Assembly: GCA_022822275.1 (NCBI GenBank)
Contig: JAJEBZ010000170.1
Location: 1-57,369 of the forward strand
Reading direction: 5' to 3'
DNA: 57,369 bases
DNA from: Candidatus Poribacteria bacterium
GTDB taxonomy: Bacteria > Poribacteria > WGA-4E > WGA-3G
Both the position numbers and the translations under genes were made by a program. Below the pieces are notes generated by a model. It saw nothing but the letters and a program-made list of their open reading frames with translations. It had not been told where the DNA came from and made no database searches. How positions within the stretch are numbered: position 1 is the first letter of the stretch; every line of letters begins with the position of its first letter. Below, in pieces: positions 1 through 9,566 of this stretch.

Positions 1-150
1 CGTCGGTCGGGTTGAGCATAAGCGAAACCCGACAAGGGTTCGACATGTCGGGTTTCGCTTATGCTCAACCCGACCTACAACACCATATAAATATTAACGG
101 TTGTGATAAAAAACAACCAAAACACCTAAAGCTAAATAACCCTGTAAAAA
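1..150. repeat. Dispersed palindromic repeat, copy 1
   Basis: Perfect 30-bp inverted arms 5-34/46-75 (GGTCGGGTTGAGCATAAGCGAAACCCGACA) plus a tail shared with 44748-44820. Confidence 0.85.
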
Positions 151-302
151 ATGAACCACGCACCTTGAAATAGGTTGTAAAAAGTAATTGAAAATACCCT
201 ATTATCATGCTATCATAGATCATATATCTCGCTATTCTTTGCAAGCAATAACTTGGCTTCAGGAGATGTTAATGGTAAAGTGTCAATTGCAGGAGAACAT
301 TA

Positions 303-1355
303 ATGTTAATCAGAACAAGAGCCCCTGTTCGTATTGATTTCGCAGGGGGGTGGAGCGATGTCGCCCTTTTCACTGAAGAATCTAAAGGACTTGTTATCAA
401 TGGTGCGATCAATCGATACGCTTATGCAACACTTGTCTGTGAAAGCCAAACGGAGTTCCCCGACTCCGTTGAACTACAACGTGTTTTAGACAAGAAAATC
501 AGAATCTATTCTGCAGATTTTGATACGTTTGTTGAGGCAGAAGATGTGCGCCAACTCGAATATGATGGAAACATTGACCTCGTAAAAGCCGCTGTTCGAC
601 AGATGTCAATACAATTCGGAAGTTTTGACCTGATTACACAGTCCAACGCACCACCAGGAAGTGGCCTCGGCACATCCGCTGCAATGGGTGTCACACTCAT
701 TGGTGTACTCGGCGCGCTTAAGGACGTAACATATCTTCCATATCAATACGCCGAACTTGCAAGCAGTATTGAACGTCATGAACTCGGTATCCTCGGCGGC
801 AAACAGGACCATTACGCAAGTGCTATCGGAGGCATCAACTTTATGGAATTTCAGGGGGAAGACGTAAAAACTTCACCAATAAAACTGCCAGCGCACATCC
901 AATACGAACTTGAAAAAAACCTCGTCCTCTGCTACACCGGTCAGTCTCGTCTTTCAGGCAATATCCATCAGAACGTCACGCAAGCGTATAAAAGCGGTAA
1001 ACCGAGTGTTAGAAAAGCTTTAGAAAACCTAAAAGCAATAGCAGATTCAACAAAAACCGCTTTAATTCGCGGGCGTTTAACGGAGTTCGGTGAACTTCTA
1101 ACTGAAAATTGGCATAACCAGAAAAAACTACATGCATCTGTAACAAATGAACAGATAGACGAATTATTCAAAATCGCAATAGAACACGGGGCAATTGGTG
1201 GGAAGGCTTGTGGAGCTGGTGGTGGTGGCTGTCTCCTCTTTTACTGCCAACCCACACGCGAACACAATGTCCGACAAAAACTGGAAGAAGCAGGCACACG
1301 AATTATTGATTTTAACTTTGAATTTGATGGACTTCAAGTTTGGAGAGCGGAATAG
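303..1355 (+). CDS. GHMP-family sugar kinase (heptose-7-phosphate kinase HddA-like)
   Basis: ORF; N-terminal RTRAPVRIDFAGGWSD and ATP-binding PPGSGLGTSAAMGV motifs; C-terminal GGKACGAGGGGCLLF. Confidence 0.85.
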   Translation: MLIRTRAPVRIDFAGGWSDVALFTEESKGLVINGAINRYAYATLVCESQTEFPDSVELQRVLDKKIRIYSADFDTFVEAEDVRQLEYDGNIDLVKAAVRQMSIQFGSFDLITQSNAPPGSGLGTSAAMGVTLIGVLGALKDVTYLPYQYAELASSIERHELGILGGKQDHYASAIGGINFMEFQGEDVKTSPIKLPAHIQYELEKNLVLCYTGQSRLSGNIHQNVTQAYKSGKPSVRKALENLKAIADSTKTALIRGRLTEFGELLTENWHNQKKLHASVTNEQIDELFKIAIEHGAIGGKACGAGGGGCLLFYCQPTREHNVRQKLEEAGTRIIDFNFEFDGLQVWRAE

Positions 1356-1477
1356 TCATCTAACACTTTCAGCACGCCGCAATTTGTAAAATTATTCTGT
1401 TATCTCCGTGTGCTAATTCATTCAAAAATAAGCTTCATAGACTGAAATTTAACACAATATATACGGAAGGAAGATTG

Positions 1478-2491
1478 ATGGAAAACGACCACATTGAAAC
1501 TGATTTAGAAGCCGCAGAGTTCTTAAAAGCCGCTCGTGAAAATATTTTGACCGAACTAAAAAAACGTATCGTAGGGCAAAGCGATGTTATTGACCAACTC
1601 CTTATTGCCCTTTTCTCGCAAGGGCACTGCCTTCTTGTAGGCGTGCCTGGGTTAGCAAAAACCTTACTAATCAGCACTTTTGCCAATATTCTGGAACTCC
1701 CTTTCAATCGCATTCAGTTTACGCCTGACCTTATGCCTTCAGATATAATCGGAACGGATATTATAGAAGAAGACGTGAATACTGGTAACCGCGCATTCCG
1801 TTTTATCAAGGGGCCTGTCTTTGCAAACATTGTACTTGCTGATGAAATCAACCGCACACCACCGAAAACACAAGCTGCGCTCCTACAAGCGATGCAAGAG
1901 TATAAGGTGACAGCAGGTGGCAATACTTACGCATTGGAACTTCCGTTCTTTGTGTTAGCTACACAGAACCCAATCGAACAGGAAGGTACTTATCCACTAC
2001 CGGAAGCACAACTTGACCGCTTTATGTTCAATATTTACATTGATTATCCAAACAAAGCTGAGGAAAAAGAAATTGTGATGACAACTACCTCCGCTTATGA
2101 GCCCGACATACAACCGGTCATCACGGGTGAACAGGTGTTACGATTACAGCAGATTGTGCGCAAAGTGCCAATTGCAGAGGCGATGGTAGACTATGCGGTA
2201 GAATTGAGTTTGAATACGCGTCCAACACATCCCGATGCCCACGACTTTATCAAAGATTGGGTCAATTGGGGGGCAGGACCACGCGCATCTCAATACCTTG
2301 TTTTGGGGGCAAAGGCACGCGCAATCATGCACGGACGCTATCACGTCAGTTATGAGGACATCAAAGCAGTCGCAAAACCGGTTCTACGCCACCGAATCTT
2401 GACAAACTTCAATGCTGAAGCGGATGGCATCACCAGTCTTGATATTATCTCGCAGCTGCTGGAAAAGGTTGAACCGCCAGAAGCAAACTGA
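1478..2491 (+). CDS. MoxR-family AAA+ ATPase
   Basis: ORF; GVPGLAKT Walker A, LADEINRTPPKTQAALLQAMQE Walker B, ATQNPIEQEGTYPLPEAQLDRF. Confidence 0.93.
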   Translation: MENDHIETDLEAAEFLKAARENILTELKKRIVGQSDVIDQLLIALFSQGHCLLVGVPGLAKTLLISTFANILELPFNRIQFTPDLMPSDIIGTDIIEEDVNTGNRAFRFIKGPVFANIVLADEINRTPPKTQAALLQAMQEYKVTAGGNTYALELPFFVLATQNPIEQEGTYPLPEAQLDRFMFNIYIDYPNKAEEKEIVMTTTSAYEPDIQPVITGEQVLRLQQIVRKVPIAEAMVDYAVELSLNTRPTHPDAHDFIKDWVNWGAGPRASQYLVLGAKARAIMHGRYHVSYEDIKAVAKPVLRHRILTNFNAEADGITSLDIISQLLEKVEPPEAN

Positions 2492-2530
2492 TTTTACACC
2501 TCAGTTATCATATAGGGGCAATACACTACA

Positions 2531-2767
2531 ATGAAAGCAAAAGATACTTCCAACACGCGCGACCAAAACGCCTATAAAATGGACAAAACCGCATTTTCTG
2601 TCACTACGCTTTTTGAAAAAACTGGTGACAAGGAATATTGGAAATCCAAGACACCACAGGAACGTATGGAAGTACTGGAATTGATGCGGCAAATCAACTA
2701 TGGCTACGATCCAACTACCGCCCGACTTCAAAGAGTTCTTGAAATTGTTGAACTCACATCAGATTAA
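2531..2767 (+). CDS. Small conserved protein (possible antitoxin-like; ...RTPQERMEVLELMRQINYGYDPTTARLQRVLE)
   Basis: ORF, 78 aa, directly upstream of a Uma2-like nuclease gene. Confidence 0.6.
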   Translation: MKAKDTSNTRDQNAYKMDKTAFSVTTLFEKTGDKEYWKSKTPQERMEVLELMRQINYGYDPTTARLQRVLEIVELTSD

Positions 2768-2781
2768 ATGAGAATTGCGAA

Positions 2782-3390
2782 ATGGAAGAAACAAAACATA
2801 TTCAACCCAGAACGAAATTGCCATCTGCACAACAGACACCATCTGCACAACAGACACTTCGAACCGCTGACGACCTCAGGAAACAAGCGGATGATGGTTA
2901 TCGGTATGAATTGGTGAAAGGAGTCATACGTAGAACGCCAGCAATTGGATTTGAACATGGTGTACTATCAGCTAAAATTGGCAGTTTCCTTGAAGAACAC
3001 ATAAATATGCATAACTTAGGTTCTGTTTGTGGTGCTGGCACAGGATTCAAGCTCTCTCAGAATCCTGACACCGTGCGTGCACCAGATGCAGCGTTTGTTC
3101 GTCAATCTGCAATTGATGAACAGGGAATTCCTGAGAGTTATTGGGAAGGTGCGCCTGATCTTGCTGTTGAGGTTATCTCTCCAAGTGATACTTACGCAGC
3201 CGTTGAAGAAAAAGTGGATGAATGGTTGATGGCAGGTTGCGCAATGGTATGGGTAATAAATCCGCGTAGAGAGACTGTGGAGGTGTATCGGTCACCTGAA
3301 GATATTACCATTTTGCATGGCGATGACATGCTTGATGGCGGGGATGTGATTGAAGGATTTCAGTGTCAAGTGAAAGCGTTATTTGTGTGA
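2782..3390 (+). CDS. Uma2-family (DUF820) putative restriction endonuclease
   Basis: ORF; PDAAFVR...GAPDLAVEVISPSDTYAAVEEKVDEWLMAGCAMVWVINPRRETVEVY typical of Uma2 PD-(D/E)XK proteins. Confidence 0.88.
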   Translation: MEETKHIQPRTKLPSAQQTPSAQQTLRTADDLRKQADDGYRYELVKGVIRRTPAIGFEHGVLSAKIGSFLEEHINMHNLGSVCGAGTGFKLSQNPDTVRAPDAAFVRQSAIDEQGIPESYWEGAPDLAVEVISPSDTYAAVEEKVDEWLMAGCAMVWVINPRRETVEVYRSPEDITILHGDDMLDGGDVIEGFQCQVKALFV

Positions 3391-3422
3391 GATAGCAGCG
3401 AAGGATAGCGTTATTCCTGAAT

Positions 3423-4787
3423 TTACGGTTCATGTGTTTTGTTAGTATCCTGTTCATACTCATCCAGTTTGCGGTATAGAGTGCGAACCCCGATATCCAG
3501 AATCTTTGCTGCTTCTGTTTTGTTCCCGCCTGTTTCAGCCAGCGTTTTCTCGATGGCTTCCCGTTCAATCTGGGTCATTGTCATACCAACCTTGCCGATT
3601 GTATCCTCATCATCAATCACTGTAAGATATTCTCCACCTACCTTTTTTGAACCTTGCTGATGTTCATTATGTGTTGTGATGGGGATAACATCGTCTTGTG
3701 TGCGATTTTCAAGTGCCTTTGCAATAGTAGATAACACCTCAAGTGTTTTCCGCAAGACGATTGCCGTATCTTCGTTATCCGTTATCTGCAACCAACTGGT
3801 ATCATCTTCAGGAATTAAGGTTGGTATCTCAGTGTGATAGGTAGTATTCGGTTCAAGCAAACGAACTGCGGAGAGAATGAGCCCCAGAATTGTCTTGTAA
3901 ATGGTGACATTTTCTGCTGCTACTGTTTCGGTATTTTGGTTGATGACCTGTATAGATGTTCCCGGTTCGTCAAGAATTTTCACAGGATATTGAGGATATT
4001 CAGGTACTGGATGCGTGGAAAAATCTGTGAGTTCAAGTTCCTCGGTTGCTGCTAAGATAATAGCGGACTCAACGGCATTTTTGAGTTGACGGACATTGCC
4101 CGGCCAGTCTGCATCTTTGAGATAGTCATGTGCTTTTGGTGTTATACCGGTAACATCTTTGTTGTGTTTTTCGCTTAATTCGGAGATAAATGCATCTACA
4201 AAAAGGGGTATATCTTCGCGTCTGTCACGTAGGGGTGGAATTTGGATTTGGAAAAGGTTCAATCTATAGTAAAGATCTTGCCTAAATTTCTCGTCTTTAA
4301 CCGATTTTTCGAGATCAACGTTTGTTGCAGCGATAATTCGGACATCAACTTTGACGTTTCTCTCACCACCGAGTCGTGTGAATTCTTGTGTTTCTAAGAC
4401 TCGGAGGAATTTGACTTGTACTTCGGGGGACATTTCACCTATTTCATCAAGGAAGAGTGTGCCACCATCAGCAAGTTCAAATACACCGCGGCGTTGGTTT
4501 GTTGCACCGGTAAATGCCCCTTTTTCGTGACCAAAGAGCTCGCTTTGAAGCAGGTCTTGATAAAACACACCACAATTGACAGCTTTGAAAAGTCTATCTT
4601 TGCGGGTACTTTTCTTGTGGATTGTCTGTGCAACGACCTCTTTTCCGACACCTGTTTCACCTGTAATGAGGACAGTTGCATTTGTTGGTGCAACCTGTTT
4701 AACTTTGCGCCAAACTATCCGCATCGCTTCGGATTCACCGATAACGGGGAATGCATTGGACTCGGTAAGGGGTGTTGAGAGGTTCAT
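3423..4787 (-). CDS. Sigma-54-interacting transcriptional regulator with Fis-type HTH
   Basis: GETGVGKE Walker A, ELFGHEKGAFTGA sigma54 contact loop, C-terminal Fis HTH (GGNKTEAAKILDIGVRTLYRKLDEY); start taken at internal MNLSTPL. Confidence 0.9.
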   Translation of the reverse strand: MNLSTPLTESNAFPVIGESEAMRIVWRKVKQVAPTNATVLITGETGVGKEVVAQTIHKKSTRKDRLFKAVNCGVFYQDLLQSELFGHEKGAFTGATNQRRGVFELADGGTLFLDEIGEMSPEVQVKFLRVLETQEFTRLGGERNVKVDVRIIAATNVDLEKSVKDEKFRQDLYYRLNLFQIQIPPLRDRREDIPLFVDAFISELSEKHNKDVTGITPKAHDYLKDADWPGNVRQLKNAVESAIILAATEELELTDFSTHPVPEYPQYPVKILDEPGTSIQVINQNTETVAAENVTIYKTILGLILSAVRLLEPNTTYHTEIPTLIPEDDTSWLQITDNEDTAIVLRKTLEVLSTIAKALENRTQDDVIPITTHNEHQQGSKKVGGEYLTVIDDEDTIGKVGMTMTQIEREAIEKTLAETGGNKTEAAKILDIGVRTLYRKLDEYEQDTNKTHEP

Positions 4788-4818
4788 TTTTCTTCCTCGC
4801 AAACCAACATATTATTGG

Positions 4819-5565
4819 TTAACTCTTATTTAGAACAATCTCAATTAACCGCTGTGGATTTTGCTTCACTTCCTCAAACACCTGAAAACCATCACGGCAC
4901 GCAGCTTCACACAGTCTTCTGATGACAACACCTTTGAGTGCCCAGTTAGTAGTGCGGAGACCTTTCTGCAGATCCCTGCCAGTTTCAACAACATGGACAT
5001 TCGGTAAATCCTCATTCACTGCTTTTCTTTGGCTTTTTGGGAGGAGAAAAACCATCGTTACAGCACGTTCCACCTCAAAAACGCGTTGTAAGGATTCAAT
5101 ATCATCCTGTCTCAATAGCGAAATAACGAGATCATAACTCTCAAACAGATCGACTGTGCGTTCAGGGACTCCATTCTCACCGAATTCTAACACCTCAAGT
5201 TCGTGAAGGGGGGCAGTGTCAAAAGGCACGATCGTATCATTTTCACCAACCGGAATCATCTTCCCATCAACACGGCAATAATACCATGGAAAATAAAGGT
5301 CAATGGTGTTCTTACCGTATTGTTCGTGTTCACGTATCTGTTTCAGACCTTCCCTCAATTGAATAAACAGAGGTCCGGTAAACATTTCGGCAGCGGGTAG
5401 TCGATAATCCTTATCTTTATCATACCATCCTTCTGCGTTGAAACCGCACAGTTCTTTGATACGCGCCTTAAGACGATCAGGTGCCCTGCAATCTTCACTA
5501 CTCAAAGGATTGTCAAGCTTATGTTTTTGCCCAGTTGTATAAGAGTTAAAGACCAAAACTTTCAT
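4819..5565 (-). CDS. Hypothetical protein (weak resemblance to DUF6884/YaaA-like proteins)
   Basis: ORF; start reassigned to MKVLVFNSYTTGQ to avoid overlap with secF. Confidence 0.55.
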   Translation of the reverse strand: MKVLVFNSYTTGQKHKLDNPLSSEDCRAPDRLKARIKELCGFNAEGWYDKDKDYRLPAAEMFTGPLFIQLREGLKQIREHEQYGKNTIDLYFPWYYCRVDGKMIPVGENDTIVPFDTAPLHELEVLEFGENGVPERTVDLFESYDLVISLLRQDDIESLQRVFEVERAVTMVFLLPKSQRKAVNEDLPNVHVVETGRDLQKGLRTTNWALKGVVIRRLCEAACRDGFQVFEEVKQNPQRLIEIVLNKS

Positions 5566-5569
5566 GATA

Positions 5570-6736
5570 CTACGCCTTTGCTTGCTGTTGTCTTTGATGC
5601 CAGATGTGCAGGATTGGACTTGCGATGAAGACTGAGGAATATGTTCCAATTAACACACCTACAATGAGTGCTAAGGCAAACGTGTTAATCTCCTCTCCTG
5701 AACTGGATAAAGCAAAAATTACAACAACAACAAAGAGCGTTGTAATTGAGGTGATAACGGTTCGGCTGAGCGATTGATTGATGCTGCGGTTTAGGACATC
5801 TGTGTATTCCGTGCCACGTAGAGATATACCGTTTTCTCGGATCCGGTCAAATACGACAATTGTATCGTTTAGCGAATACCCGATAATAGTGAGAAACGCA
5901 GCGACGGTAGGCAAATTGATCTCTTTTGAAAACACAGCGAAAATCCCCAATGTGATTAGCACATCGTGCACAAGTGCTGCAATAGCACCGATGGCATAAC
6001 GGAATTCAAATCGCCAAGAGATGTAGATCAACAAGATTGCGATTGACGAAAGGACTGACCAGAGCGCGGACCATTTAAGGTCGCGCCCAACGCTGGGACC
6101 GACTTCAGTAACATTTACACTGTCGGAGACTGCTTTCCAACCGTCACCGCCTTCAAGGAGTGCTTCTGTGAGAATCCCACCGATGCTTGCTTGTATCTGA
6201 ATAGTTGCATTTGCTGTTAGATCTATCCCGACTTCGTTTGCAAAAGTCACCTGAATCGCAGTACCGTCTTCAGTAGGTGTTACAGTGAGGATTTCATTGC
6301 GTTGTTGTAAATCGCCATCAATCAATTCAACGTTTTCTCCAGGTTTCAACAGATGTGTTTTTTCTGCAGTGCTGCTTACATGTAGGGTTGTAGCCGTTGC
6401 ATCTCCAGGGTCTGCCATAATAGGTATATTAACCGACTGTTGCTGAAATTCTGGGCGATGCCCCATGGAGACAAAAGCTTTGTTTTCGCTCGGGGCGAGT
6501 TGTATTTTGACATCTTCGTAGCCTAATTCAGCTAGTTTAGTTTTCAGTTCATCTTCAGTTACTGTCCTGTCAAAGACAACTTCAACTTTTACACCGCCAC
6601 GGAAGTCGATACCAAAATTCGGTCCGCCATGAAATACAAGAAAAACGATACCGATTGTTATCAACACAGCAGAGAACAAAAATCCGGTACGATGCTTACT
6701 GATAAAATCAATGTTTGTATTTTTTAGAAATTCCAA
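5570..6736 (-). CDS. secF: Protein translocase subunit SecF
   Basis: FGIDFRGG motif, TVAAFLTIIGYSLNDTIVVFDRIREN; adjacent to secD. Confidence 0.95.
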   Translation of the reverse strand: MEFLKNTNIDFISKHRTGFLFSAVLITIGIVFLVFHGGPNFGIDFRGGVKVEVVFDRTVTEDELKTKLAELGYEDVKIQLAPSENKAFVSMGHRPEFQQQSVNIPIMADPGDATATTLHVSSTAEKTHLLKPGENVELIDGDLQQRNEILTVTPTEDGTAIQVTFANEVGIDLTANATIQIQASIGGILTEALLEGGDGWKAVSDSVNVTEVGPSVGRDLKWSALWSVLSSIAILLIYISWRFEFRYAIGAIAALVHDVLITLGIFAVFSKEINLPTVAAFLTIIGYSLNDTIVVFDRIRENGISLRGTEYTDVLNRSINQSLSRTVITSITTLFVVVVIFALSSSGEEINTFALALIVGVLIGTYSSVFIASPILHIWHQRQQQAKA

Positions 6737-6851
6737 TTTTTTATCCTTCTATAGTCGCTTTGCCCGATTGGAAGTAGCGTGTCTTATGTCGGGCAGTCTT
6801 AGATATTATATGATTCTTGACATATCGTTGGGATGCTTGTAATCTAAATCA

Positions 6852-8804
6852 TTAGATGCTTAACTTCTCTACATCTCTATTGCCGATTGCCAACCCGTAT
6901 ATCTCGCGAGTGACAATAATTGCTGTGAACATACTTGCAAGGATACCAATACCGAGCGTAACCGCAAACCCTTTAATGGGACCGGTGCCGAAATGGTAAA
7001 GGACAAGAGCAGTAAAGAACGTTGTGAGGTTAGCATCCAAGATCGTTATAAATGCGCGTTGATACCCGCTTGTAATTGCAGCCCAGACCTTTTTGCCTGA
7101 TCGCAATTCCTCCCGTATTCGTTCAAAGATAAGGACATTTGCATCAACAGCCATACCGATAGTAAGTACAAGCCCGGCGATACCAGGCAGTGTCAACGCT
7201 GCACCAAATCCTGCTAACGCACCGAGTATAATTATCATATTAAATACAAGTGCAATGATGGCAATCAGACCAGATAATCGGTAGTAGATTATCATGAAGA
7301 CCAAGACAAAACCTAATCCTATAATTGCGGCTTTGACTCCATTGTCAATAGATTTTTTACCGAGGGAGGGGCCGACAGTCCGTTCTTCTCCGACTTGCAC
7401 GCCGACCGGGAAAGCCCCCGCTTTCAAGATATTTGAAAGATATTCAGCTTCTTGAAAGGTAAAGTTCCCCTCAATAACTGCATTGCCTCTAATCTGTGTG
7501 TTGATGACAGGGGCAGATTGTACTTTATCGTCAAGCAGGATTGCAAGATGTTCACCGACGTGGTCGCCAGTGATTTTCGCAAATTTGCTTTCACCTTTAC
7601 TGTCAAAATCCATAAGAACAACGATTTCAAAACTTGTAGTTCCAGAAGAGGGTCTGGCATCATCAATGTTTTGTCCTGTCAGCAGCACCGGGCTCTCCAC
7701 AACATACCATCCGCCTGTTTCATGATGATAACGAATTTCAGTGTTTTCAGGGAGATCGTCCGGGGGAGGCGTATCTGCTGAACCCGCCCATATATTGCCG
7801 CCACTTTTCTCATTTTTGCTCACCATCTTGAATTCCAAACGTCCCATCGTTTGCACAATCCGAAGCGGACCGGATGAATCCTTTGCCCCCGGTAATTCAA
7901 TGATAATACGTGGACGGTTTGCTTCCTGACGAATAGACGGTTCTGCGACACCGAAAGCATCTACGCGATTGCGTAAGACAATCAATACCTGCTGAATTGC
8001 CTTGTCGCTGTATTCTTGCATTCCTTTCGGACTTAGTTGTAACTTATAGTTTAATTGTGTTCCCTTTTCAGAAATAACCTGGACATCCTCAAAGAATTCA
8101 ATATCGTTAAGAAGCTGGACAGTTTTCTCCAAATACTCCTTCTTTTGTTCAGGATCAGACCTGAGTCGAGATGGGATTTGAACGGGCACGTTGAGTGCGT
8201 CTTCACCACTCACTTGTTCAACTTCACGGCATAAGATCTCTTCTCCTCTCAACATATCAGGTATAGAGAATGCATTCGTTTTTAGCAATTCTCTTTTTGA
8301 CTTTTCAAGATCAACTTCAAGAACGAGGTGGACACCACCTTTCAGATCTAAACCTAACTTCAAACGGTTGTTGGGTAGTATCTTCCGCAACGTAATTGGA
8401 AGACTTCCGAATAGATGCATATTCTCTAACATTGTGGTGGGATCTTCTTTAGCTTTCTCAGAGATAAGTCTTACGAAGAATTCCTTTGTTTCTGTCGTAT
8501 CAAACTGATAGTCTACCTCTTCCTTGAATCCAAGTTTTTCCATTTGGACAATAAAGACATCCTGAATTTCATCGATCGCTTCTTGAAAACTTGTTCCTGT
8601 CGGTAATTTTACGTCAGTTAAGTCAACTTTGAAAGTACTATCATCTGTAACTTCAAAGGCGGGTAGTACCTCCTGTAAATTCAGTGGTAGATTTCCATAC
8701 AAAGGAAGGTAAAATCTATCTGGTGTAGGGATAAGGTATAAAACCGATAACAGCAATACACCTAAGATTAAAACAATTTTCCAGATATTGAATCTGTACA
8801 TCAA
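6852..8804 (-). CDS. secD: Protein translocase subunit SecD
   Basis: LGLDLKGGVHLVLEVD, TIGMAVDANVLIFERIREELRSGK. Confidence 0.95.
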   Translation of the reverse strand: MMYRFNIWKIVLILGVLLLSVLYLIPTPDRFYLPLYGNLPLNLQEVLPAFEVTDDSTFKVDLTDVKLPTGTSFQEAIDEIQDVFIVQMEKLGFKEEVDYQFDTTETKEFFVRLISEKAKEDPTTMLENMHLFGSLPITLRKILPNNRLKLGLDLKGGVHLVLEVDLEKSKRELLKTNAFSIPDMLRGEEILCREVEQVSGEDALNVPVQIPSRLRSDPEQKKEYLEKTVQLLNDIEFFEDVQVISEKGTQLNYKLQLSPKGMQEYSDKAIQQVLIVLRNRVDAFGVAEPSIRQEANRPRIIIELPGAKDSSGPLRIVQTMGRLEFKMVSKNEKSGGNIWAGSADTPPPDDLPENTEIRYHHETGGWYVVESPVLLTGQNIDDARPSSGTTSFEIVVLMDFDSKGESKFAKITGDHVGEHLAILLDDKVQSAPVINTQIRGNAVIEGNFTFQEAEYLSNILKAGAFPVGVQVGEERTVGPSLGKKSIDNGVKAAIIGLGFVLVFMIIYYRLSGLIAIIALVFNMIIILGALAGFGAALTLPGIAGLVLTIGMAVDANVLIFERIREELRSGKKVWAAITSGYQRAFITILDANLTTFFTALVLYHFGTGPIKGFAVTLGIGILASMFTAIIVTREIYGLAIGNRDVEKLSI

Positions 8805-8865
8805 ATGCTCCTATATTCTAAAACGATATTTTTGTGCGGCAGAATACTGCAGAAAGTCTTGTAGG

Positions 8866-8938
8866 TGCGCCTGGGAGGAATCGAACCCCCGACACGAGGC
8901 TTAGGAAGCCCCTGCTCTATCCCCTGAGCTACAGGCGC
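8866..8938 (-). tRNA. tRNA-Arg (anticodon CCT)
   Basis: Minus strand GCGCCTGTAGCTCAGGGGATAGAGCAGGGGCTTCCTAAGCCTCGTGTCGGGGGTTCGATTCCTCCCAGGCGCA folds as a cloverleaf; loop TTCCTAA, acceptor GCGCCTG/CAGGCGC. Confidence 0.93.
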
Positions 8939-9019
8939 GCTTACCGCTAAACCTTATTTTAGTTGCAATCTGTTGCATTCTGTTGATATGCGTAAAATGA
9001 AATTAAAGCACAGTCTCTG

Positions 9020-9535
9020 CTAAAATTCAACGAGAGAAAAGATCGGTTGATTTCCTACTTTCTTTCGTCCTTCGAATTCTGTAAGTTCTAACAACAGTGC
9101 AATGCCTACTATGTTCCCACCAACTTTTTTGACAAGTTCAACAGACGCTGCCAAAGTCCCACCGGTAGCTAAGACATCATCACATACAAGAACGCGACTC
9201 CCTATTGGAAAAGCGTCTCGATGGATAGCGAGTGTGTCAGCACCGTATTCAAGGTCGTAGGTCACTTCATAGCAATCAAAGGGTAACTTGCCACTTTTAC
9301 GGATAGGAACAAAGCCGATACCCAGGCGATGTGCCAGAGCTGCGCCGAGAATAAAACCCCGAGCGTCAATGCCTACGATGACATCTATCACATCAGATCT
9401 AAAACGGTTTACAAATACTTCAACTGCAGCATTAAAGGCTGATCCGTTTCCTAATAGTGGTGTTATATCTTTAAAAGACACGCCGGGTTTAGGGAAATTC
9501 GGTATGTCTCTTATAAATTTGGTAAAATCGCTCAT
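9020..9535 (-). CDS. apt: Adenine phosphoribosyltransferase
   Basis: IRDIPNFPKPGVSFKDITPLL and PRPP-binding VLVCDDVLATGGTL. Confidence 0.95.
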   Translation of the reverse strand: MSDFTKFIRDIPNFPKPGVSFKDITPLLGNGSAFNAAVEVFVNRFRSDVIDVIVGIDARGFILGAALAHRLGIGFVPIRKSGKLPFDCYEVTYDLEYGADTLAIHRDAFPIGSRVLVCDDVLATGGTLAASVELVKKVGGNIVGIALLLELTEFEGRKKVGNQPIFSLVEF

Positions 9536-9566
9536 AGTTGTTTCTTGTTATTTGTGCTGCACTGTA

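Noticed and set aside
4416-4778. 120-aa plus-strand ORF opposite the sigma54 regulator
   Set aside because: Antisense shadow of a strongly conserved AAA+ domain.
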